From Streptomyces stelliscabiei (GTDB lineage Bacteria; Actinomycetota; Actinomycetes; Streptomycetales; Streptomycetaceae), in assembly GCF_014873495.1 (NCBI RefSeq), contig NZ_JADBGF010000001.1, positions 62,001 to 126,000 on the forward strand: 64,000 nucleotides of DNA. Direction: 5' to 3'. Both the position numbers and the translations under genes were made by a program. The notes under the pieces are model-generated. The model did no database searches and was not told the origin of the DNA. It saw nothing but the letters and a program-made list of their open reading frames with translations. Below, in pieces: positions 52,032 through 61,312 of this stretch (positions within the stretch are counted from its first letter, which is position 1; the number at the start of each line of letters is the position of its first letter).

Positions 52032-52886
52032 TCAGCCTGTCGCCGCCGTGAAGTCGGTCAGGCGCCTCAGGAGGTTCTCCACGGCATCGAGGAGCGGGTC
52101 GCCGTCTGTCCCGGTGTGACGGGTCAGAGCGATCTCGACCTCCGGGAGGGCAGGAAGCCCATCGGTTGCCGTCCCCGGTTCCACGTTCGCCGGGAGCAGG
52201 GCGGTGGCACCGAGGCCAGCACGCACGGCGGCTTGAACTGCGCCCAGAGCCGTGCTCTCGAAGACGACATCCCATCGGATCCCTGCGGCTTCCAGGGCGT
52301 CGAACACGGGAATCCGCCAGCGGCACGGCTGGGAGAAGAGCACGAGCGGCAGTGGATCCTGGCGCAGGTCGAGAGTCTGCGCGGCAGACCAGGCCAGCGG
52401 GAGGCGGGCCGTCCAGCGAGGCGCCTCGGCCAGGTAGAAGGGATCACACAGGGCCAGCTGGATCCGCCCCTCGGCGAGGGACTGCTTCATCAAGGGGCCG
52501 GGGCCGGTCACCAGTTCCAGCTTGGCGCCCGGGTGAAGGCCACTGAAATCACTCAGCGCCTCGACCAGCGACGGCGTCACGAAGTCCTCCATCAACCCCA
52601 CACCACAGTGTCCGGTGACAACCGGGCCGGCCGCCGCGAGCCCTTGCGCGGACAGAGCGAGGATCCGCTCGGCGTAGGGCAGGAAGATCTCTCCGGACTT
52701 GGTCAGGGACACACCGGTCGTCCCGCGGTGCAGCAGTCGCTGGCCCACGGTGCGTTCGAGCCTGCGGAGCTGGTTGCTGAGAGCGGGCTGGCTGTGACCG
52801 AGGGCCGCGGCGGCACGGCTGATGCTTCCGGACCGCACGGAGCTGACGAATGCGCGCAGCAGTGCCGTTTCGAGATCGGGGGCCAT
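52032..52886 (-). CDS. LysR-family regulator of the PhzF-OCD operon
   Basis: A 284-residue LysR protein. The N-terminal winged helix reads LLRAFVSSVRSGSISRAAAALGHSQPALSNQLRRLE, and the C-terminal periplasmic-binding-like effector domain has LVTGPGPLMKQSLAEG and AVRAGLGATALLP. It is divergent from the PhzF gene with only 72 bp between, the usual LysR layout, so it probably controls that operon in response to an amino-acid-like effector. Confidence 0.9.
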   Translation of the reverse strand: MAPDLETALLRAFVSSVRSGSISRAAAALGHSQPALSNQLRRLERTVGQRLLHRGTTGVSLTKSGEIFLPYAERILALSAQGLAAAGPVVTGHCGVGLMEDFVTPSLVEALSDFSGLHPGAKLELVTGPGPLMKQSLAEGRIQLALCDPFYLAEAPRWTARLPLAWSAAQTLDLRQDPLPLVLFSQPCRWRIPVFDALEAAGIRWDVVFESTALGAVQAAVRAGLGATALLPANVEPGTATDGLPALPEVEIALTRHTGTDGDPLLDAVENLLRRLTDFTAATG

Positions 52887-52958
52887 AACGACATGCTATG
52901 CCCCCTCTGTTCAGGGAGGGGGTTCCGCTCGTTTCGGCCCATCGGTAGCGTCGCTCCT

Positions 52959-53822
52959 ATGCTCTACTTTCATGTCGATGTCTTCAGCGGAACGCCTTTC
53001 AGCGGGAACAGTCTTGCTGTTTTTCCCGGTGCAGCAGGCCTGAACGGATCCCAAATGCAGCGGATCACCGAGGAAATGCGTCACTTCGAATCCATCTTCC
53101 TCGATCAGAAGGGTGAGGCGGGCGACGCATGGCGAGCACGGGTGTTCGATCTCAGTGAGGAGCTGGATTTCGCAGGGCATCCGGTCATCGGGGCGGCAAG
53201 CGTTCTGCATGCCGTGGCGGGCGGCGACACCAGCCGTACATGGTCGCTCGAGCTGAAGGCCCGCACGGTGGAGGTGGTCACGGAGCGCCGTGGCCACGGG
53301 AGGTACGCGAGCGTTCTCGACCAGGGCCCTCCGCAATTCCTCGGGCAGCCCGTGCTGAACGACCTGGCCTCCTGGTTCTGCCTGGACGAGGAGGACCTCC
53401 ACGCCGAACTGCGTCCCGAGATCGTCTCGACCGGGCTGCGCTATTTGATCGTTCCCGTGCGGACGGGAGCGCTGGAGCGGGCCAGGATCACGTCCGACAT
53501 CGCAGGACCGCTGGCCAAGGTCGGAGCGCAGTTCGCCTACCTTCTGGACGCCGACGCCCTGGAAGGACGGCACTGGAACAACGACGGCGTCGTCGAGGAT
53601 GTGGCCACCGGCAGCGCCGCAGGGTGTGTGGCCGCCTACCTCCGCCGGCACGGACGGCTCGGGGACGGCGACCGGCAGGTGCTGCGCCAGGGCCAGTTCT
53701 GTGGCCGCCCCAGCGAAATGACGATCAGCGCCCATGGCGGCCCGCAGGACATCGCCTCCGTGCGAGTCGGCGGAGAGGTCGCCGTCGTCGCCCAGGGGTG
53801 CCTCGAAGGGCTGCCGCAGTGA
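52959..53822 (+). CDS. PhzF-family isomerase/epimerase
   Basis: A 287-residue diaminopimelate-epimerase-fold protein. It starts MLYFHVDVFSGTPFSGNSLAVF, carries the catalytic Glu in MRHFESIFL, and has the PhzF blocks LDFAGHPVIGAASV and DVATGSAAGCVAAYL. PhzF converts a dihydro-anthranilate in phenazine synthesis; most relatives have unknown amino-acid-like substrates. No other phenazine genes are present. Its stop overlaps the OCD start by GTGA, so both are coupled and may act in amino-acid racemisation or degradation. Confidence 0.9.
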   Translation: MLYFHVDVFSGTPFSGNSLAVFPGAAGLNGSQMQRITEEMRHFESIFLDQKGEAGDAWRARVFDLSEELDFAGHPVIGAASVLHAVAGGDTSRTWSLELKARTVEVVTERRGHGRYASVLDQGPPQFLGQPVLNDLASWFCLDEEDLHAELRPEIVSTGLRYLIVPVRTGALERARITSDIAGPLAKVGAQFAYLLDADALEGRHWNNDGVVEDVATGSAAGCVAAYLRRHGRLGDGDRQVLRQGQFCGRPSEMTISAHGGPQDIASVRVGGEVAVVAQGCLEGLPQ

Positions 53823-54820
53823 TCGGCGGGCCCGCCTACTTCGGGCCGCAGGAGATCCGCAGCACGGTCGGCTACGGGGACGTGCTGGAGCCCGTCGCTG
53901 CCGCCCTGCGTGACTACAGCCGAGGGCTCGGGGACGCGCCGGTGGCCGTATTCGCTCCTGCCGGTCCCGAAGGCGACGTCCACGTGAAGTCGGCGTGGCT
54001 GCCGGGCCGGCAGGTCTTCACCGTCAAGGTCGCCTCATGGTTCCAGGAGCGTGCACGTCGCGGAGGAACGCCCACGAGCGGCGTCATCGCCGTCTTCGAC
54101 GCGACGACCGGTGACCTGCGGGCGCTCCTGGACGACGAGCACCACCTCTCGGACGTGCGGACGGCCGCCGCGGGAGCTCTTGCCGTGCGGATGATGGCGC
54201 GGCCCGACTCCCGCGTCCTCGGAGTCATCGGCACCGGCACTCAGGCTTACCTTCAGACGCTCGCTGCGGCCGACGAACTCCCGCTGCGCGAGGTACGCGT
54301 GTGGGGACGGCATACGTCCCATGTCCAGCCGCTCGCCGCCGCGTTGCATGCCAGGCGGCCGGATCTGTGCGTCATCGGCGTGGACAGCGCCCAGGCCGCG
54401 CTCGACGGCGCCGACGTGGTGGTGACGGCGACCTCCAGCACCGAACCGCTGGTGCGCGCGTCATGGCTGACACCCGGAGTGCACATCAACGCCGTGGGCG
54501 CCGACGATCCGACGAAGGCGGAGCTGACATCCGACAGCCTGAGGCGGGCGGACCGGATCGTGGTCGACAGCCGTGAACTCACCGCCATCCACGGCGATCT
54601 GTCACGGCTCGCGGAAGAGGACCGCCGGGTCAACGCGGAACTCGGTGAGGTCCTCGCCGGATCGGCACCCGGCCGGGAGAGCGACGAGGAAATCACCATC
54701 TGCAAACTCATCGGCCTCGGCGTCCAGGATCTGGCCGCCGCGGAAGTCGCCCTCACCATGCTCGGGGCGCCGCGCGATCTCGCAGCCATTCCGGCCCACG
54801 CACGGGAGGTTCACCGGTAG
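53819..54820 (+). CDS. Ornithine cyclodeaminase/mu-crystallin family protein
   Basis: A 333-residue NAD(P)-dependent protein. It has FTVKVASWFQERARRG with the substrate-binding Lys, the dinucleotide site VLGVIGTGTQAYLQTLAA and INAVGADDPTKAELTSD. OCD-fold enzymes deaminate or reduce cyclic imino acids (ornithine to proline, ketimine reduction) or make diaminopropionate precursors. GTG 53819 overlaps the PhzF stop. A truncated dehydratase fragment follows, suggesting the operon once had three genes. Confidence 0.9.
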   Translation: MIGGPAYFGPQEIRSTVGYGDVLEPVAAALRDYSRGLGDAPVAVFAPAGPEGDVHVKSAWLPGRQVFTVKVASWFQERARRGGTPTSGVIAVFDATTGDLRALLDDEHHLSDVRTAAAGALAVRMMARPDSRVLGVIGTGTQAYLQTLAAADELPLREVRVWGRHTSHVQPLAAALHARRPDLCVIGVDSAQAALDGADVVVTATSSTEPLVRASWLTPGVHINAVGADDPTKAELTSDSLRRADRIVVDSRELTAIHGDLSRLAEEDRRVNAELGEVLAGSAPGRESDEEITICKLIGLGVQDLAAAEVALTMLGAPRDLAAIPAHAREVHR

Positions 54821-54931
54821 GCGGTGAAGACTGGGGCATCGAGGACCGAGCAACGATGGCTCATCTCGGGCGGATTCCAGACGCTGACGACGAAGGCATG
54901 ACGTCGGAATCGACCTCACGAGGGAGCTGTC

Positions 54932-55108
54932 ATGACATTCCTTGCCCTCGATGAGATCCGCGCCACCGGTCGACGCCTGGACAACGTCGCCCTGCGCACT
55001 CCCCTCCTGGCGTGCAGTCACTGCCCATTCCGAACCAAGCCTGAAGGACAGCACGTGCCGGCGCCGGAGATGTACCGCGTCGGGCGACCTTGGACACTGC
55101 GGACATAG
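54932..55108 (+). pseudogene. Threonine dehydratase-like N-terminal fragment
   Basis: A 58-codon frame starting MTFLALDEIRATGRRLDNVA, followed by LRTPLLAC. This is the standard opening of serine/threonine ammonia-lyases (fold-type II PLP enzymes). A trace of the next block is seen in TKPEGQ, but the PLP-lysine motif is missing and the frame stops at 55106. A good ribosome site (AGGGAG) precedes it. It is the truncated third member of the PhzF-OCD operon. Confidence 0.65.
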
Positions 55109-55217
55109 GGGCGTGTTCTTCCCTGGGCGTGGCATGGAACTGAAGAACTGCTGGATCACGGATATTGAGCATGCACTACTCACATCTTTTCGCCACCAGT
55201 CTGATATCGATGAACAC

Positions 55218-56138
55218 ATGCGCCGAGTAATGCAGAGCAGGTTGGGTGGCCCGGACGTTCTCGAGGTTGTCGAGGTTGAGGTGCCGCAACCAGGACCAAC
55301 AGAGGTCCTGGTCGAGGTGAAGGCCGCCGGCGTGAATCCCGTCGACTGGAAGATGCGCACCGGCGGAGGCTTGGGTGACCTGCCCTTCTCGGTCGGCTGG
55401 GACGTCTCTGGAACGGTGGCTGCCGTAGGAGCCGGTGTGACGCGCTTCAGGCCGGGAGACGAGGTCTTCGGAATGCCACGGTTTCCCGCCGAGGCAGGAG
55501 CGTACGCGGAGTTCGTGACCGCTCCATCGAGACACCTTGCTCTCAAGCCGCCGGGCATGAGCCATCTCCAGGCGGCGGGCCTGCCCCTGGCGGGTCTTAC
55601 CGCTTGGCAGGCACTGGTGACGGTGGCCAGGGTAGCTGCCGGAGAGCGGGTACTCATTCCGGCCGCGGCCGGAGGCGTGGGCCACCTCGCCGTTCAGATC
55701 GCCAAGGCTCACGGCGCCTATGTCATCGCAACCGCCAGCGGGGCAAAGCACGATTTCGTCAGAGGTCTTGGCGCCGACGAGGTCATCGACTACAGGAACT
55801 CCGAAGTGAGCTCCCAGGTGAGAGACGTCGATGTTCTTCTGGCTACCGTCGCTGGGCAGATTCGAGGGCTGGTGGAGGTATTGGTGCCCGGCGGCCGGGT
55901 CGTCGCACTCAACGGCGCCGATGCGGAGACAGTCCAGTGGGCCGCAGACAACGGTCTCCGGGCTGATTTCATGCTCGTGGAGCCTGACCGCGCCGACCTG
56001 GAGGTCCTGGCTTCTCTCGCCGCCGAAGGTCGGCTCACGGTCCGCATCGACAGAGTATTTCCTCTTGGCCAGGTGATCGACGCCCACCAACTGGGCGAGG
56101 AAGGCCGAACCACGGGGAAGATCATTCTGACTCCATAG
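55218..56138 (+). CDS. Zinc-independent MDR-type NADP oxidoreductase (quinone reductase-like)
   Basis: A 306-residue medium-chain dehydrogenase/reductase. It has AAGVNPVDWKMRTG, PFSVGWDVSGTVAAVG and FRPGDEVFG, followed by the nucleotide site VLIPAAAGGVGHLAVQIAKAHGA. No Zn-ligand Cys cluster is present, which fits the quinone oxidoreductase subgroup. It would reduce quinones or enones with NADPH. ATG 55218 gives the usual N-terminus; ATG 55230 is an alternative. It stands alone. Confidence 0.9.
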   Translation: MRRVMQSRLGGPDVLEVVEVEVPQPGPTEVLVEVKAAGVNPVDWKMRTGGGLGDLPFSVGWDVSGTVAAVGAGVTRFRPGDEVFGMPRFPAEAGAYAEFVTAPSRHLALKPPGMSHLQAAGLPLAGLTAWQALVTVARVAAGERVLIPAAAGGVGHLAVQIAKAHGAYVIATASGAKHDFVRGLGADEVIDYRNSEVSSQVRDVDVLLATVAGQIRGLVEVLVPGGRVVALNGADAETVQWAADNGLRADFMLVEPDRADLEVLASLAAEGRLTVRIDRVFPLGQVIDAHQLGEEGRTTGKIILTP

Positions 56139-56454
56139 ATGAATGCCCGCGCCAAGAACGTGCCGCGCCGCAAGCCGACACAAGCGTCGGCAGAGAGACG
56201 CCGATCATGGCTCCGAGGCATCCACCTGGAAGTAGCGACAGCCGCGGTCGGCGGCGGATACGGGATCGGTGGGTGACGAGCGCGCGGTGGATGCCGTGGC
56301 CGCGCCACTCCTTCACGGTTCCGCCGCCCCACGGACTCGTGAACTGCGTGCCCGGGCGGAATTCCGGCCGGGTCCTGCGACCGCCTGGTCCCCCGCCATC
56401 GCCACGGCCATGTGGACGTCTGTCGCATGGCTGGTGTGATCACGGGGTCGGAGT
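56139..56454. other. Spacer after the oxidoreductase
   Basis: About 315 bp with no recognisable gene. Parts of it (GWCDHGVGVV on the plus strand) run into the transposase fragment that follows. No strong terminator was found. Confidence 0.35.
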
Positions 56455-56581
56455 CGTCCTGGAAAGTCCCGCTCACGGGCTGAGTTCGCGTCAGTTCGGC
56501 AAACTGATCACCGCGTTGCGGCGCGAAGGCGCGGACCCCGTCCGCCAGGGCCGGCCCTGGAGCCTGCCGCGCCTATACTGA
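56455..56581 (+). pseudogene. IS5-type transposase N-terminal fragment
   Basis: The plus frame reads AHGLSSRQFGKLITALRREG, then GRPWSLPRLY before a TGA. This matches the opening of IS5/HTH_Tnp_4-type transposases (xGLS-x-RQF-x-KLV...GRPW-x-LP). All catalytic parts are missing. Confidence 0.6.
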
Positions 56582-57054
56582 CAGTGAGAATGTGACTGGT
56601 GGTTCTGCTGGTGAGCCTGACTCACTTACTGACAGTGTGTCGACGTGTCAAGCAGCTCAACGTCACGCTGGAGTGGGCTCTCGGCCCGCCTCTGCGGCCT
56701 GGCTCCGCCGCCGAGCAACAGGCCGCGGACGCCCCTGGCCCACGCAGTCCGGCCCGTGAGCAGACGGCGAAGACAGTCTGAACCAGCGCAGCGGGAATCG
56801 GCAGAACGATCTTCAACAGCAAGTCCAGAAGATGGGTCACCGAAAGAACGGGCAGACTCACCAGACAGGGCAGCGACCATGCGTCTCCGGCGGCCTCGTT
56901 CCTCCTGGCTCCCCTGCAGCAGAGCTGAGAACCGCGAGCGGCCCGCCGTACCGGTGTTCCTGGTGCGGCGGGCCGTTCTCTGTTCGGGTGGCCGGCCCTG
57001 GGTCGGCCTCACGCGAGGAGAGCCCGGAGGGGGTTCAGACCCCGGGAGTGGGGG
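56582..57054. other. Spacer with a convergent-type hairpin
   Basis: About 470 bp. Short frames on both strands (for example a hydrophobic one near 56800 on the minus strand) have no recognised family. The hairpin at 56940-56974 is the only clear element and ends the SGNH-ricin gene. Confidence 0.4.
56940..56974 (-). terminator. Hairpin downstream of the SGNH-ricin gene
   Basis: GGCCCGCCGTACC at 56940-56952 pairs with 56962-56974 with one G-U wobble, loop of nine bases, about 80 bp beyond the stop of the secreted esterase gene. Confidence 0.75.
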
Positions 57055-58161
57055 TCATCCGGTGGCGAGGGTGGTCCACTTCTGGTTGGAGCCGCCGTTG
57101 CAGTCCCACAGCACGAGCTGTGTGCCGTTGGTCGCGGAGGCGCCCGGAACGTCGAGGCAGCGGCCGGAGGCGGGGTTGCGGTAGCCGCCGTTGTGGGGCT
57201 GCCAGACCTGGTTGGCGCCGCCGTGGCAGGCCCAGATCTGCACCTTGGTGCCGTTGGCGGTGCTCCCGCCGACGGCGTCGAGGCATTTGCCCATGGAGCG
57301 CAGGGTGCCGTCGGTGTAGGCGGACCAGTACTGGTTGCCGCTGTCGCCGCAGTTCCACGTCTGGACGGCGGTCCCGTCGGCGGTGCCGGCACCGTTGACG
57401 TCCATGCACTTGCCGGCGATGCCGGACTGCACGCGTGCGGGTGCGGGGGCGGGGTTCCTCAGCCACCCTGCGCTGTCCGCGGCCTGAACGCCGCGGTGGA
57501 AGGCATCGGCCATCTTCTGGTAGCCCGCGTCGTTGGGATGCAGGGTGTCGGCCAGGTCGGCCGTGGTCAGGCCGCTCATGTCGACGTAGGCGACGCGCTT
57601 GCCTGCGGACTGTGCGTCCCTCACGATCTGCGGGATCGCCTGGTTGTACGCGCCCCGGTACTGCTCCTCCGAGCCGCTCGTGGACACGACCAGGGAGGCC
57701 ACCAGGACGGTCGCGTCGGGGGCGGCGACGGTGACCTGGTCGACCAGCGACCTCAGCCGGGCGGTGGCGGTGGAGACCTGGTAGCTCTCGTTGAGATCGT
57801 TGGTGCCGATGTGCAGCGTCACGACGTTGGGCCGGTAACGGGTCAGTGAGGCGTCGGTGAGTGCGGCGACCTGGTGGATCTTGTATCCGGAGTGGCCTTC
57901 GTTGTCGGGGTCGGACATCGGGCCGCTCCGTCCCGTGCCCACGAAGTCCAGCGGATGTCCGTCCGCCGCAAGCCTGTTCCACAACGGCGCGCGGTAGCCG
58001 TTGCCGGTGCTGCTCCCCACGCCCCAGGTGATCGAGTCACCCAACGGCATGACCCGCAAAGGGGTGTCGGAGGCGGCGGAGGCAGGGGCCGCACCCGCCG
58101 CCGTCACCCCGAGCGCGGCGGCGACAAGCGTGACCAGGGGGAAGATCCAGGGCTTTCTCAT
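57055..58161 (-). CDS. Secreted SGNH esterase with C-terminal ricin-B lectin domain
   Basis: A 368-residue exoenzyme. A signal peptide (MRKPWIFPLVTLVAAALG, with ASA site) is followed by an SGNH hydrolase with LGDSITWGVGSSTGNGYRA (nucleophile Ser), HIGTNDLN and TLHPNDAGYQKMA (catalytic Asp-His). After a short linker a ricin-B beta-trefoil of ~125 residues carries three QxW repeats (NQYW, NQVW, NQKW). It likely deacetylates or de-esterifies plant polysaccharides or lipids, with the lectin domain binding galactose or xylan. ATG 58161 gives the best signal peptide. Confidence 0.93.
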   Translation of the reverse strand: MRKPWIFPLVTLVAAALGVTAAGAAPASAASDTPLRVMPLGDSITWGVGSSTGNGYRAPLWNRLAADGHPLDFVGTGRSGPMSDPDNEGHSGYKIHQVAALTDASLTRYRPNVVTLHIGTNDLNESYQVSTATARLRSLVDQVTVAAPDATVLVASLVVSTSGSEEQYRGAYNQAIPQIVRDAQSAGKRVAYVDMSGLTTADLADTLHPNDAGYQKMADAFHRGVQAADSAGWLRNPAPAPARVQSGIAGKCMDVNGAGTADGTAVQTWNCGDSGNQYWSAYTDGTLRSMGKCLDAVGGSTANGTKVQIWACHGGANQVWQPHNGGYRNPASGRCLDVPGASATNGTQLVLWDCNGGSNQKWTTLATG

Positions 58162-58296
58162 ACAGGCGTCCTCTTCTGCGAGTGATGGTGAATCAGCGGG
58201 TGGGGGATGGCCGTTGGTGCCGGTCACTCGGCACCTGTTTTGCTACCGATCTGGGCCGGACAGCTCAGCTCCGTCCTCACTGGGAGTCCCGGCGGC

Positions 58297-58800
58297 TCAC
58301 AGCGCGAGGATCTGCCCGTCCTGCTTGGAGCCGCCGGTGGAGGGCCACCGGGTGACCTTGGCACCGTCCGCGGGGAAGCGTCCTTGACGTCGGCGCACCA
58401 GCCGTTGCGGACGTTGACGAACTGGTAGTAGCCATTGATCGAAGGCACCAGCCTCCACGGCTGGTTGTCGCCGCCGTCGCCGGTTCACTGGTTGAGTCCG
58501 TCGCCCTGGCCGGAACCGCCCGGGCTCTGCCGGTTCGCTCCGGGGCCACTGGATGACCGCGCCGCCGTCTGCGGTCCAGGCGCCATTGACGTCCGTCACC
58601 TTGCCGCTCTCGCGGGTTCACCAGCCGGACGGTCCCGGCGTCCGCGCTGAAGGGACGGTCGTGGACCCCGAGGTTGCGGATCGAGGCCCGGACGCCGGAG
58701 GGCAGCCCGCTGACCGTCACCCGTGAGCAGCGTGCCTGAGCGCGGGGGCGAAACGGCGGCGGCAACCGTCATGGCGGCCACGCCGGGCGGCACGCCGCGC
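58297..58800 (-). pseudogene. Ricin-type lectin domain protein, decayed
   Basis: Fragments in several minus frames together resemble a beta-trefoil: TDVNGAWTADGGAVIQWP, then SINGYYQFVNVRNGWCADV, and DGAKVTRWPSTGGSKQDGQ at the end. At least two frame changes separate them. It sits directly upstream of the intact SGNH-ricin gene in the same orientation and may be the remains of a related secreted hydrolase. Confidence 0.6.
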
Positions 58801-59319
58801 CGACTGATCGGTCCGACAACGTTCCTCTCCTGACTCTTCCCAGAACAACACGGACGGTGTGAGCTTCTGGTTCGGAGCAACGTGTGGAGGGCCGTCGCGG
58901 TAGTGGACCGCATACCAGCGCATACACGGGTGCATCGGATGTATTGGGGGGCTTTAGCGATACCTACCGGTCACCGCGTCGCCCGCAAGGGCAGCGAGTC
59001 CTCGGCGAGGCACAGCACGAAAACGCCCGTTGGTACAACCCTCGTCCCAGCGTTCGTCCGGGTAGGGCTTGTACCCGTCGAGGACGGAGGTCCGGTTGTG
59101 CTGCCACCGGGGACCAGGACGCGAAGGCACTGGCGGTGGCGGGCGACAGCCCGCTCGGCAGCCGCCCCGAGGTTGTGCCACAAATGTCAACGGTCGGCGA
59201 CTTGCGTCGCCTGCGGTGCCCCGGCTGTGGCGGCGTCACCGCCCCGCTTCATGGCGCGGGCATCCGCGCGTGGCGCGCGGACGACCGTACGAGGGTACGG
59301 ACGTCCGTGCGCCGCGCGC
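58801..59319. other. Decayed stretch before the DNA ligase fragment
   Basis: About 520 bp with no gene I can support. A plus frame from 59185 (RRLRCPGCGG) is compatible with a Cys-rich remnant but cannot be assigned. Confidence 0.3.
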
Positions 59320-59659
59320 GTGTGGTCTGCTGCTCGGCAGGTACGAAGGCGGGCGCCTGCAGTACGCCGGCCGCACCACCACCCTCACCCGGACGGCAAG
59401 CGCTGCGGTCGCCGGCCAGATCGTTTCGGCGCGGCGCGGTCATCCGTGGGCGGGCTGGTCGTTCTCGGCAGGTTGGGGCAGCCGCGAGACGCTGAACGTC
59501 ACGTTGGTGGAACCCGAACTGGTGGTGGAAGTCGGCGTCGACGTCGCCCGCGACGCTGCGGGCCGGTGGCGCCACCTCGCCCGCCTGCACCGCGCCCGCC
59601 CCGACCACTCCCCCGCCGACGTCCCCCTCCGGACGCCACCGCCGCGCCGACGGCCATGA
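59320..59659 (+). pseudogene. ATP-dependent DNA ligase, C-terminal OB-fold fragment
   Basis: The plus frame reads LLLGRYEGGRLQYAGRTTTL, then GHPWAGWSFSAGWGSRETLN, LVEPELVVEVGVDVARD and RWRHLARLHRARPD. These blocks match the C-terminal OB-fold domain of actinobacterial ATP-dependent DNA ligases. The adenylation domain with the KxDG lysine is missing, and upstream sequence in the same frame is unrelated. It cannot ligate DNA. Confidence 0.75.
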
Positions 59660-59810
59660 CAGCACAAGCGGTCGATCCGCTCCGGGGGAGCCGCTGATTC
59701 GCAGCCGCACGGGTGACGCACCAGAGGGATCCAACTTCCCGCTCCGGACGACGCGTGGCGGCGCACCACCCGCTGGTCAGCCGTGGTCGAGCTCATGGTT
59801 GGGGCGATGG

Positions 59811-60107
59811 TCAGGGCGTGTCGCCGGAGTAGTAGAAGCGGCAGCTGACACCGGGGCCGGGTGTGCGGGATTCGCCCGGGTGCGGGTCGTACAGCGACCG
59901 GCCTCCGGGGAACTGTCCGAGCTCGGTGGACAGGGCCACCCCGTCGTCGACTTCCACGGTCCGCCATCCGTGGATGTCCAGCAGCAGACCATCCAGCGGT
60001 CCGCCGACCAGTTCGGCGTAGGTCCGGTGCGGGAGCGGGCCGGAGTCGGGGGCGTCGTGGTCGTGTCCGTAGACGCGGCCGTTCAGCAGCTGCTCGTCAC
60101 CGTTCAT
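59811..60107 (-). CDS. Small hypothetical acidic protein
   Basis: A 98-residue protein starting MNGDEQLLNGRVYGHDHD. The middle reads YAELVGGPLDGLLLDI. The GGPLDG motif is common in short actinobacterial and phage proteins of unknown function. The C-terminus ends CRFYYSGDTP. No membrane segment. It lies 213 bp downstream of a DUF402 pseudogene on the same strand. Function unknown. Confidence 0.6.
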   Translation of the reverse strand: MNGDEQLLNGRVYGHDHDAPDSGPLPHRTYAELVGGPLDGLLLDIHGWRTVEVDDGVALSTELGQFPGGRSLYDPHPGESRTPGPGVSCRFYYSGDTP

Positions 60108-60319
60108 CCGGCCAGCCTTCCAGCCGCCACCGACAACGCGGGTCCCGCGCCGACCCCAAGCGGTGGAAGGGGCCTCTTCCCCACGGCCATCGCGCGGGAA
60201 AGAGGTGTCGTCGTCGCAAGAAGGCTTGCCCACCCGGGCTGACCGAGGACAACGACCGGTGTCCGATTGCCGGCTCTCGCCTCCAGCCCTCCGTCGGGCG
60301 CAACCGTGCAGACAACGGT

Positions 60320-61194
60320 TCAGCCGCCCTCCGGTGCGACCCTCTCCGCGGCCACCGTGGACCGGGGCAGGCGCGGCGTAGGCCAGGCCGGCTCCCCCGC
60401 CCAGGCCGCCCTCCGCTCCGCGTGCGCGAAGACACCGGCACGGTCGGTGAGCATCGCCAGCACCTGGGCGCGGGCGTCGTCGACGACGGCCTGGTGCTCG
60501 GTGTCGGAGACCATGCCGAGGCGACGCACGTGCGTGTACTCGTCTTCGTCCTTTCACTCCCAGTCGGTGAGGTCGGGGTGGATGAGCAGGTCCACGGTGA
60601 GATCGAAGGTGTCGAACCCGGCCTCAGTACGGCGGGTGGGGTGCTCGAAGTAGACGTACCAGTTCGGCAGCCGCCGCCCGGCGCCGTCGGGGACGAAGAA
60701 GGCGTTGATGCTGAACCAGGCCGCCGGGGCTTCCACAGCAGCAGGTCGGTCTCCTGCCACACCCCGTCCGCGAGCTCCCACCGGCCGACCGCCATCGCCT
60801 CGAACGCCTCCGTACGCACCGAGCGGTCCCCGTCGTCGCGGGCCTTCGCGTACAGGGCGGGCCAGCGGGCTTCCGCCCCGGGCGCACAGGCGGTCACCAG
60901 CGCCTCGTCGATGTCCGCGAGAGCCCGCAGCGCCTGCTCGCTCCACACCCGGCCCGAGCGGTGCACGTCGCGCCGTACGACCGTCTCGCCCGTCTCGAAA
61001 CTTCGCAGCACGTCCTCCTCCACCGGCCACGGTCGGGATGTCCGGCCAGGCTTGCCCACCTCAGCGCGCACCGGCCGGAGGGGGCAAGCCGACCAGGGAC
61101 AGGTGATGACCTTCTTCTCCGTGGAAAGCGAGGTCAAAAAAGGCGGTTCGTTGCTGTAGTCGCCCGGATCGGCGCCGGGCGTCACAGTCGTCAT
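60320..61194 (-). pseudogene. DUF402 (FomD-like) protein with a frameshift and a nonsense codon
   Basis: From ATG 61194 the frame carries RSFETGETVVRRDVHRSGRV and GVWQETDLLLWK. Near 60720 the frame shifts to AAWFSINAFFVPDGAG and NWYVYFEHPTRRTEAGFDTF, ending DLTDWE followed by TGA where a Trp is expected. The same frame continues with DEDEYTHVRRLGMV to 60320. Apart from these two lesions the DUF402 domain (nucleotidyl hydrolase fold, as in FomD) appears complete, so inactivation seems recent. Confidence 0.8.
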
Positions 61195-61312
61195 TCGGAC
61201 CCTTGTGGGCTTGCGCTCGAAGAGGGAAACGAGGACTGCTCCCCGCTTCGTGCTACGGTCGCGGCTGACACCTAAACGGGGGATGGTCCCCACTTCTTTC
61301 CGGGAGCCGCCG

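Noticed and set aside
52959..53822. Phenazine biosynthesis locus
   Set aside because: Only a PhzF-family gene is present; phzA/B/D/E/G are absent, and PhzF homologues are widespread with other roles.
53819..54820. Link between the OCD gene and the ectoine-like cluster
   Set aside because: It is 30 kb away, has its own LysR regulator and is coupled to PhzF.
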